Shown here: positions 6,321 to 11,459 of the stretch, one piece after another
How the letters are laid out: each line of letters starts with the position of its first letter
Numbering within the stretch: position 1 is the first letter of the stretch
Assembly (NCBI GenBank): GCA_028291445.1
Contig: JAQGIA010000039.1
Location: 1-11,459, forward strand
Direction of reading: 5' to 3'
Length of the DNA: 11,459 nt
Source of the DNA: Belnapia sp.
GTDB lineage: Bacteria > Pseudomonadota > Alphaproteobacteria > Acetobacterales > Acetobacteraceae
Made by a program: the position numbers and the translations under genes
The notes under the pieces: generated by a model
Seen by the model: only the letters and a program-made list of their open reading frames with translations
What the model was told of the DNA's origin: nothing
The model's database searches: none

Positions 6321-7103
6321 TCAGGTCATCCAGGAGAGGATTGCGGAGGCGACGGCATCCGGCTGGTCGAGCTCGGCCAAGTGGCCAGCGCCGGGGATGA
6401 TGCGGATCTCGTGCGGCCCGGCCAGCAGGCCGGCAATCCGCTGGGCATAGGACAGCGGCATGATGCGGTCCTGCTCACCCCAGAGGATCAGGGTGGGCGC
6501 GGCAATCAGCGGCAGGCGCTTCTCCAGCCTGGTATTGCCGAGCGGCCAGAAGATACGGGCGGCAGCCTCGGTGGCGCGGGTCTGCTCGATCGGCCATTCG
6601 ACCGAATTGGCGCCCTCGGGCAGGGCTTTCAGCGCCTTCCAGGTCTCCGGGTCGGCGCAAAGCAGGCCGGGGATGCGATCGGCACGCTGGGCCCAGGGGT
6701 CGGTCGGCGGATCGGCCGCGTCGAACAGGCCGAAGGGAGCGCCCAGCACCAGCTTGCGGACCGAACTGGGCCAGATCGCCGCCATCTCGGCCGCCATCGA
6801 GCCACCGACCGAGCTGCCGACCAGATCGGCCCCGTCGAGCCCGGCGGCGAGGATGGTCCGGCGCAGCGCCAGCACCCAGTCGAGATGGGTATCGAGCAGG
6901 CTGTGGCCGCGCTCGCCGCCGGGGAAGCCGGGCAGCGAGGGAACGATGACCTGGCGCGTCTCGGCCAGCCGGTCGAGGAATGGCACCCAGCGCGGCAGTC
7001 CGCCGAAGCCGGCGAGGAAGCCGAGCGGCGCGCCGCGGCCCTTGCGCCAGACGCGGGTCGGAACGCCGTTGACATCGATGGTGAGGACTTCGGGCTCGCC
7101 CAT
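6321..7103 (-). CDS. Alpha/beta fold hydrolase
   Basis: This is a 260-residue soluble alpha/beta hydrolase of the Abhydrolase_1 type. The nucleophile elbow is GSSVG (96-100, Ser98). The acid is Asp212 in WGEQDRIMP and the base is His241 in GAGHLAELD. The region after strand 3 reads LAGFGGLPRW, where many relatives have HGxGG, so the oxyanion region is slightly atypical (LAGFGG). It resembles meta-cleavage-product and enol-lactone hydrolases in general layout, but the sequence does not fix a substrate. The gene follows the LLM monooxygenase by 10 bp and precedes the esterase by 3 bp. Having two unrelated serine hydrolases side by side suggests successive hydrolytic steps, or two substrates, in one pathway. 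Confidence 0.93.
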   Translation of the reverse strand: MGEPEVLTIDVNGVPTRVWRKGRGAPLGFLAGFGGLPRWVPFLDRLAETRQVIVPSLPGFPGGERGHSLLDTHLDWVLALRRTILAAGLDGADLVGSSVGGSMAAEMAAIWPSSVRKLVLGAPFGLFDAADPPTDPWAQRADRIPGLLCADPETWKALKALPEGANSVEWPIEQTRATEAAARIFWPLGNTRLEKRLPLIAAPTLILWGEQDRIMPLSYAQRIAGLLAGPHEIRIIPGAGHLAELDQPDAVASAILSWMT

Positions 7104-7113
7104 GCTCAGGCCC

Positions 7114-8373
7114 CTATTCGGCGGCCAGGCCGGGGATGTCGGCGCGCTCGCCGGCCTCCATCGGCTTCGGCCACCAGCGGTCCTCCCATTCCGAAAACCG
7201 GGTCTTCAGCCGCGGCATCACCTGCTCGGCGAATAGCTTGGTGTTGTAGTTGGTCAGTTGCTTGTTCATGTTGCCGAACTGCATCAGCACCATCAGGTGG
7301 CCGACGTTGAGGTCGTCCGCCAGGGCGTTCAGCTGCTCCACCACCTCGTCCGGGGAACCGATCACGACATAGCCGCGGTCGACGAAATCGGCCATGGTCA
7401 GGGCGCGGTTGGTCTTGTCGCCCATGATGAGCGTCTGCGCATTGGCCGCCTTCTTGACCATGCTTTCGAACCCGGCGCGCTGCGTCGCCTCGGTGCTGTA
7501 GCCGGCGGGCGCGGCGAAGCGCGGGTCGACATGGAGGCAGCGGTTGAAGAAATACTCGGCGGCTTCGGTATAGAGTTCGATCGCCTGTTCGCGGGTCTCG
7601 GCCACGGCGACCACCTGGGCGAATCCGGCGCGATAGGGATTCCGGTCCTTGCCGAGCCGGTCCATCTCCGCCCAGAAGCCATCCATCGTCGCCTTGCCGG
7701 CCTTGTAGCCGTAGTAGGACAGGTAGCAGTAGACGTAGTCCATCTCGGCGCACCATTGCCAGGTCTCGACCGAGCCGCCGCCCGGGATCCAGATCGGCGG
7801 ATGCGGCTGCTGCAGCGGGCGCGGCCAGATATTCACGTAGCGCTGCTGGTTGTAGCGGCCGTTGAAAGCGAAGGTCTCCGGCCGCGTCCAGGCCTGGATC
7901 ACCAAATCATGCGCTTCCAGGTAGCGTTCGCGCAGCTGCGACGGATTCTGGCCATAGGCGAAGCAGGTGTCCATCGGGGTGCCGACGGGGAAGCCGGCGA
8001 TCAGCCGGCCGCCGCTGATGACGTCCAGCATGGCGAATTCCTCGGCCACCCGGGTCGGCGGGTTGTACAGCGCCAGCGAATTGCCAAGCACGCAGATCGG
8101 CACGTCGCGGGTACGCCGCGCCAAGGTCGAGGCGATCAGGTTCGGGCTCGGCATCAGCCCGTAGCCGTTCGAATGGTGCTCGTTCACGCAGATGGCGTCG
8201 TAGCCGCAGTCGGCGGCGTATTCGAGCTCATCCATGAAGTCGTTGTACATCAGGTGGGCGCGCTTCGGGTCGAAGAGCGAGGAGTGGATATCGACCCAGA
8301 CGGAGGGATGCGCTTCCCGGAAATCCTCGGGCAGTTCCGTATAAGGCATGAGGTGAAACCACATCAGCTTCAT
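7114..8373 (-). CDS. LLM-class (luciferase-like) flavin-dependent oxidoreductase
   Basis: This 419-residue enzyme belongs to the bacterial-luciferase superfamily of FMN- or F420-dependent monooxygenases. Family signs are a TIM-barrel opening (MKLMWFHLMPYTELP), GYDAICVNEHHSNGYGLMPSPNLIAS (57-82) with the conserved EHH, an RTRDVPICVLGNSLALYNPPTRVAEEFAMLDVISGGRLIAGFPVG block (87-131), and PHPPIWIPGGGS in the second half. It is longer than the common 330-370 residues, with extra C-terminal sequence rich in Trp and acidic residues. It is the first gene of the four-gene operon, has the only strong ribosome-binding site of that operon, and would carry out the initiating oxygenation. A reduced flavin must come from a reductase not seen here. 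Substrate unknown. Confidence 0.95.
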   Translation of the reverse strand: MKLMWFHLMPYTELPEDFREAHPSVWVDIHSSLFDPKRAHLMYNDFMDELEYAADCGYDAICVNEHHSNGYGLMPSPNLIASTLARRTRDVPICVLGNSLALYNPPTRVAEEFAMLDVISGGRLIAGFPVGTPMDTCFAYGQNPSQLRERYLEAHDLVIQAWTRPETFAFNGRYNQQRYVNIWPRPLQQPHPPIWIPGGGSVETWQWCAEMDYVYCYLSYYGYKAGKATMDGFWAEMDRLGKDRNPYRAGFAQVVAVAETREQAIELYTEAAEYFFNRCLHVDPRFAAPAGYSTEATQRAGFESMVKKAANAQTLIMGDKTNRALTMADFVDRGYVVIGSPDEVVEQLNALADDLNVGHLMVLMQFGNMNKQLTNYNTKLFAEQVMPRLKTRFSEWEDRWWPKPMEAGERADIPGLAAE

Positions 8374-8380
8374 GGCAGGT

Positions 8381-8387
8381 CCCCTCC
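8381..8387 (-). promoter_or_regulatory. Strong Shine-Dalgarno of the LLM operon
   Basis: GGAGGGG on the minus strand lies 7 bases before ATG 8373. It supports that start and marks the head of the operon. The 98-bp gap 8374-8471 between this gene and pssA must hold the promoter; I see no convincing -35/-10 pair in it. Confidence 0.7.
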
Positions 8388-8471
8388 GGGGGTTGGGGCG
8401 GGTGGTGCCGCCTTCTTCGCCGAAAAGCCTAGCCTGCTACCAGATGCGGTGGAAGGGCGATGCGGGGCTTT

Positions 8472-9395
8472 TCAGCCGCGCGATTCGTTGCTGCCGACCA
8501 GCATCGGCTCGCGCATCGCTTCCGCCTCGTGCTTCAGCCGGCGATAGCTGCGGGCGGAAAAGGGCAGCATGCCGCCGTAGATCAGCCCGCCGGTGGCGAG
8601 CGCCGCCCAGGGTTCGGTCAGCATCACCGCGACATAGGCCCCGATGCCGAGCAGCAGCGGCAGCACGTATTCCGACGGGACCTTGAAGTTCTTGAAGCTC
8701 CAGGTCGGCAGGGTCGAGACCATCAGCCCGCCGACCACCACCAGCAAGGTGCCGACCAAGACCGGATGGCGCACCGCCCCGGCCAGGGTGGTCCAGCCCC
8801 AATCCTGCAGCACCAGCGCGGCGAACAACGGAAACAGCACCAGCCCGGCACCGGCCGGGGCCGGGACGCCGGTGAAGAAATTCTGCGAATAGGCCGGGGC
8901 CGGGGCCGGGCCGGTGAGCGCCAGGGCCGGGGCATCCGACAGCGAGGCATTGAAGCGGGCCAGCCGCAGCGCCGAGCAGACCGCGAACAGCAGGCAGGGC
9001 GCGAAGCCCAGGCCGCGCGCATCATGCAGGGACCAGAGGAACAGGATCAGCGCCGGCGCCACGCCGAAGCAGAGGAAATCCGACAGGCTGTCGAATTCGG
9101 CGCCGAACCGGCTGGTCGCCTTCAGCAGCCGCGCCAGCCGCCCGTCCAGCGCATCGATCGCGGCGCAGACCACGATCAGCACCGCCGCCTTCTCCCATTG
9201 CGCGTCGAGCGCGAAGCGGATGGCGGTCAGCCCGGCGCAAAGGCCGAGCAGGGTCATGATGTTGGGGATCAGCCGGTTGAAGGAGGGGCCGGTATAGCGC
9301 GGCCGGGTGCGCGGCCGGAACCGGCGGAGGCGACCGCGGAAGCCCGGGCGGTGGGAGCCCGGCCCGGGGCCCGGACCGGGGCCAGCCTCGCTCAC
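8472..9395 (-). CDS. pssA: CDP-diacylglycerol--serine O-phosphatidyltransferase
   Basis: PssA makes phosphatidylserine from CDP-diacylglycerol and serine in the inner membrane. The 307-residue product contains the complete CDP-alcohol phosphatidyltransferase motif: Asp81 and Asp84 in DALDG, Ala88-Arg89, Gly98, Asp102 and Asp106 in [29 protein letters not shown] (40-62) is the typical first membrane segment, and at least five further hydrophobic helices follow. The start is GTG 9395, which overlaps the psd stop as GTGA. The cytosolic N-terminus (about 1-38) is unusual, with a GPGPGPGPG run (5-13) and then many arginines. A GPAPAPAY loop (about 162-169) is another low-complexity spot. It follows psd directly, as is common in alphaproteobacteria, so product synthesis and decarboxylation are probably co-expressed. 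Confidence 0.95.
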   Translation of the reverse strand: MSEAGPGPGPGPGSHRPGFRGRLRRFRPRTRPRYTGPSFNRLIPNIMTLLGLCAGLTAIRFALDAQWEKAAVLIVVCAAIDALDGRLARLLKATSRFGAEFDSLSDFLCFGVAPALILFLWSLHDARGLGFAPCLLFAVCSALRLARFNASLSDAPALALTGPAPAPAYSQNFFTGVPAPAGAGLVLFPLFAALVLQDWGWTTLAGAVRHPVLVGTLLVVVGGLMVSTLPTWSFKNFKVPSEYVLPLLLGIGAYVAVMLTEPWAALATGGLIYGGMLPFSARSYRRLKHEAEAMREPMLVGSNESRG

Positions 9396-10081
9396 AGCGC
9401 GATCCGCGGCGGTGCGAGGTCGGCGAGCACGGTCTCGCCGCCGATCATGGTCTGGCCCTCGGCGACCAGGGCGCGGACGCCCTCGGGCAGATAGACATCG
9501 GTGCGGCTGCCGAAACGGATGATGCCGAAGCGGTCGCCGGCCTGCACCGCCTCGCCCTCGCGGATGTCGCAGAGGATGCGCCGCGCCACCAGCCCGGCGA
9601 TCTGCACCACCGCCAGGTCCCGCCCATCGGTCAGGCGGATGGCGATGGCGTTGCGCTCGTTGTCGACGCTGGCCTTGTCGAGGTTGGCGCTGAGGTACTT
9701 GCCGTGGCGATAGGCGATGCGGGTGACGGTGCCGTCCACCGGCACGCGGTTCACATGCACGTCCATCACCGACAGGAAGATCGCCACCCGCCAGCGCAGA
9801 GCGGGGCCGAGGCCGAGCTCCGCCGGCGGCACCGCCTGGACGATGCTGACGACATGCCCATCGGCCGGCGCCAGGACCAGGCCTTCCCGGGCTGGCGCGA
9901 CGCGCTTCGGGTCGCGGAAGAAATACAGGCAGAACAGGGTGAAGATCAGTCCTGGCCAGAACAGCCAGCCGCCCAGCAGCAGGCCGCCAAGTACCGCCAC
10001 GGCCACGCCGATGAGGAGGAAGGGCCGGCCCGCCGGATGCGGCGGGGCGAGCACGATCTGCAGACTTTGTCCAAGGGCCAT
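9392..10081 (-). CDS. psd: Phosphatidylserine decarboxylase, short type II form
   Basis: Psd converts phosphatidylserine to phosphatidylethanolamine at the membrane. The 229-residue proenzyme has a hydrophobic N-terminal anchor (about 20-52), FFRDPKR (54-60), [11 protein letters not shown] (70-80), and [16 protein letters not shown] (102-117). [11 protein letters not shown] contains the self-cleavage site Gly191-Ser192, where Ser becomes the pyruvoyl group; the short type uses GS rather than the LGST of E. coli Psd. The length is normal for this compact form. A candidate promoter ends only 8 bases before ATG 10081, there is no Shine-Dalgarno, and pssA follows with a GTGA overlap. The next gene upstream is divergent, 48 bp away. 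Confidence 0.96.
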   Translation of the reverse strand: MALGQSLQIVLAPPHPAGRPFLLIGVAVAVLGGLLLGGWLFWPGLIFTLFCLYFFRDPKRVAPAREGLVLAPADGHVVSIVQAVPPAELGLGPALRWRVAIFLSVMDVHVNRVPVDGTVTRIAYRHGKYLSANLDKASVDNERNAIAIRLTDGRDLAVVQIAGLVARRILCDIREGEAVQAGDRFGIIRFGSRTDVYLPEGVRALVAEGQTMIGGETVLADLAPPRIAL

Positions 10082-10089
10082 GGGCCGGG

Positions 10090-10118
10090 TTTATGGTGCG
10101 TTCATGGCTTTGCGGCAA
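10090..10118 (-). promoter_or_regulatory. Candidate sigma-70-type promoter of psd-pssA
   Basis: On the minus strand TTGCCG (10118-10113) and CATAAA (10095-10090) are separated by exactly 17 bases. Matches to TTGACA and TATAAT are partial. Transcription would begin at about 10082-10084, nearly at the psd ATG, so the message would be leaderless or almost so. This fits the absence of a Shine-Dalgarno before psd. Confidence 0.35.
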
Positions 10119-10129
10119 GCTGCGGCCAG

Positions 10130-10597
10130 ATGCAAAGCCCCCCAGATCATCGTCCGGCCGCTTGCGGCCTGACGCTCGGCCGCTTCGCCGTCGACCGGGA
10201 CGGCACCTTGCAACCGCGTGAGCCGGGCCTGCGCCCGGCGATGCGCTTCGCCTGGCGCGGCCGCTGGTGCGAGGCGGCCCTTTCCGCGGAGGAGGTGCGG
10301 CTCGCCACCGTCGCCGGCCGCATCCCCTCCACCGCGGAGCCGGGTGCCGACCGGCCGCAGGCCTTCAAGGCGATGGCGGCGTTGCCGGGCAGCCTGCCGC
10401 CCGGCTGGCGGGCCAAGCTGCTGCCGGACCACCGGATCATCCTGGAATCGAGCGCGCCGCTGTCCGAGCCGCCGACGGCGACCGAGCTTGTGGCGGCGAT
10501 GGTGCGCTTCGCCCTGGCGCTGGACCCCTACCTGGACCGGCTGGACTCCAGCTGCCCGCTACCCGGGGAATGCTCGCCCGGCAGCATGAAGATCTGA
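10130..10597 (+). CDS. Uncharacterised small protein, divergent from psd
   Basis: I do not recognise this 155-residue protein. It is a soluble-looking chain without a signal peptide or membrane segment. It has an N-terminal beta-rich half (LTLGRFAVDRDGTLQPR ... MRFAWRGRWCEAALS), a middle containing AFKAMAALPGSLPPGWRAKLLPDHRIILESSAPL, and a C-terminal amphipathic helix (TATELVAAMVRFALALDPYLDRL). The overall pattern faintly recalls YbjN / type III chaperone-like folds, which is only a guess. ATG 10130 is the only start in this frame after the psd start; no clear Shine-Dalgarno is seen. The frame keeps G/C-rich third positions. The last 70 bp overlap the tail of the convergent LysM gene, and its closing residues (CPLPGECSPGSMKI) are antisense to the LysM protein's end, so one of the two C-termini may be recently extended. 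Confidence 0.7.
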   Translation: MQSPPDHRPAACGLTLGRFAVDRDGTLQPREPGLRPAMRFAWRGRWCEAALSAEEVRLATVAGRIPSTAEPGADRPQAFKAMAALPGSLPPGWRAKLLPDHRIILESSAPLSEPPTATELVAAMVRFALALDPYLDRLDSSCPLPGECSPGSMKI

Positions 10598-11459
10598 CCC
10601 GGGTAGATCAGCCGCGGGTCGCGGATCTGGTCGTTGTTGGCGGCGTAGATGACGGTATAGCGCAGGCCCCGGCCATAGGCCCGGCGGGCAATGCGCCAGA
10701 GGCTGAAGCCGGGTTGGACGATGACGCGGCCATCACGGAACGCCTCCTCCGGGATGGCATCGCGCTGGAAGGGCAGCTCGATCCGCGCGGCGACGCTGCC
10801 GGCGGCGGCGAGCTGGTCCACCCGCAGCGTATGGCGGCCGATGCCCGGCTGCCGCTCCGGCCGCAGCGTCCAGCGGCCGGTGGGATCGGCGACGGTATCG
10901 CCGACATGATCCCGCCCGACATAGACTCGGACCTTGGCCCCCGGCGACGCGCTCCCGGCGAAGCGCATGGCGCCGGCCTCGTCGTAATCCACCACGTCGA
11001 GGCCGAGGCGGGCGCGGCCGGTGGCCTCGGGCGACAGCTCGGGCGCAACCTGCGGCGGGGTGGCCTGCAACAGCCGCGGGGCCGCGCCGGTGGTGGGCGG
11101 CAGCAGCACCGCCATAGCGGCGCCCAGGGTCGAACCTGGGGTCGAGCCCGGAGTCGAACCCGGGGTCAAACCTGGGGTCGCGGTCGGTGGGTCGGGAACC
11201 AGCAGCAGCACGGTTTCCACCGCGGCGATCGGTTCGCTGCCGCTCGATCGGGCAAGCAAAGCCAGTTCGCGCAGTCCGGGGGTCAGCGGATCGGTCGGCA
11301 GGATCACCCATTCGCCGCGCGCATCGGCGCGGGCGCGGCCGATCTCCCGTTCCGAGTCGAGCAGGCTGACCTCGGCGCCCGGGGCGGCGCGGCCGGCGGT
11401 GACCAGCATGCCGCGGGCGCCGACCCGGGCGACATCGAACCGCGGCGGCACCGGCGTGG
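10528..11459 (-). CDS. LysM peptidoglycan-binding protein with Ig-like repeats, 5' end cut
   Basis: The frame stays open to the window edge, so the N-terminus is probably missing; a GTG at 11451 is the first possible start inside. About 310 residues are visible. Two related beta-sandwich modules can be seen: FDVARVGARGMLVTAGRAAPGAEVSL ... GEWVILP (about 5-70 from GTG 11451) and LDVVDYDEAGAMRFAGSASPGAKVRVYV ... GRWTLRP (about 151-215). Both share the pattern G-A/S-A-x-PGA-x-V. A TPGS-repeat linker (about 93-109) joins them. A C-terminal LysM domain (about 243-291, VIVQPGFSLWRIARRAYG ... NDQIRDPRLIYPGQIFMLP) should bind peptidoglycan glycan, so the protein probably acts in the cell envelope. 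The 16-residue tail after LysM is Ser/Arg-rich and overlaps the convergent gene. Confidence 0.9.
   Translation of the reverse strand, partial: TPVPPRFDVARVGARGMLVTAGRAAPGAEVSLLDSEREIGRARADARGEWVILPTDPLTPGLRELALLARSSGSEPIAAVETVLLLVPDPPTATPGLTPGSTPGSTPGSTLGAAMAVLLPPTTGAAPRLLQATPPQVAPELSPEATGRARLGLDVVDYDEAGAMRFAGSASPGAKVRVYVGRDHVGDTVADPTGRWTLRPERQPGIGRHTLRVDQLAAAGSVAARIELPFQRDAIPEEAFRDGRVIVQPGFSLWRIARRAYGRGLRYTVIYAANNDQIRDPRLIYPGQIFMLPGEHSPGSGQLESSRSR
11123..11180. repeat. 12-bp tandem repeats coding a TPGS linker
   Basis: Nearly five 12-base units of the form CCCGGGGTCGAA (starts at 11123, 11135, 11147, 11159, 11171) follow one another with one to three differences each. On the minus strand each reads Thr-Pro-Gly-Ser or a variant. 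The unit is a multiple of three, so copy number can change without a frameshift. Confidence 0.8.

Noticed and set aside
5379..7310. 643-residue open frame on the + strand
   Set aside because: It lies antisense to two well-supported hydrolase genes and part of the LLM gene, its product is low-complexity Gly/Arg/Gln-rich with no domain, and long antisense frames are expected at this GC content.
8426..8455. Possible promoter for the LLM operon (CTTCCA, 18 bases, TAGGCT on the - strand)
   Set aside because: Each hexamer matches consensus at only about half its positions; not distinguishable from chance.
7258..8547. 429-residue open frame on the + strand
   Set aside because: Antisense shadow of the LLM oxidoreductase gene; no recognisable domain or start signal.
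8892..8915. GGCCGG simple repeat in pssA, considered as a regulatory or mobile repeat
   Set aside because: It simply codes a Pro-Ala loop between membrane helices and is an expected kind of low complexity at this GC content.
8460..9494. 344-residue open frame on the + strand
   Set aside because: Antisense to pssA; Gln/Arg/Gly-rich translation typical of a shadow frame.
9395..10118. Upstream extension of the pssA frame, possible Psd-PssA fusion
   Set aside because: The extension is in a different frame from Psd and does not encode Psd motifs; the GTGA overlap explains two separate proteins.

Overview
The window is very GC-rich and densely coded, with codon use strongly biased to G/C at third positions, tight ATGA/GTGA overlaps between genes and almost no intergenic DNA. 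Together with a type II psd-pssA pair, a sulfur-oxidation operon and a short AT-looped inverted repeat, this suggests a heterotrophic alphaproteobacterium, most likely Acetobacteraceae (Roseomonas-like). That placement is inference; no rRNA or other firm marker is present.

Region 1 (1-4552, + strand) is one apparent polycistron. It opens with the 3' end of a xanthine-dehydrogenase-family molybdopterin subunit (IorB-like), cut by the window edge. Next come a monoheme cytochrome c and an FAD sulfide dehydrogenase (FccA/SoxE and FccB/SoxF), then soxX, soxY, soxZ and soxA. Proposed roles: FccAB oxidises sulfide; SoxXA (heme protein) loads reduced sulfur onto the C-terminal cysteine of SoxY in the SoxYZ carrier. 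No soxB, soxCD, soxV or soxW is visible, and SoxY has an unusual C-terminus (AACVEF instead of GGCGG). An imperfect inverted repeat with an AT-rich loop sits in the 5' end of the cytochrome gene and blurs its start codon.

A perfect 22-bp palindrome (4554-4575) separates this operon from a convergent one.

Region 2 (4585-8373, - strand) is a four-gene catabolic-looking operon. In transcription order it encodes a luciferase-like flavin monooxygenase (LLM), an alpha/beta hydrolase, an HSL-family esterase and a short-chain dehydrogenase. The set would suit monooxygenation, ester or lactone hydrolysis and alcohol oxidation of an unknown compound.

Region 3 (8472-10081, - strand) is psd-pssA, the two-step route to phosphatidylethanolamine. 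psd has a plausible promoter so close that its mRNA would be nearly leaderless.

Region 4 (10130-11459) has a small uncharacterised protein on the + strand. It converges with, and overlaps by 70 bp, a LysM/Ig-like-domain protein on the - strand that runs off the window end. The largest gene-free stretch is only about 100 bp, and I saw no tRNA, rRNA, CRISPR array or transposase.
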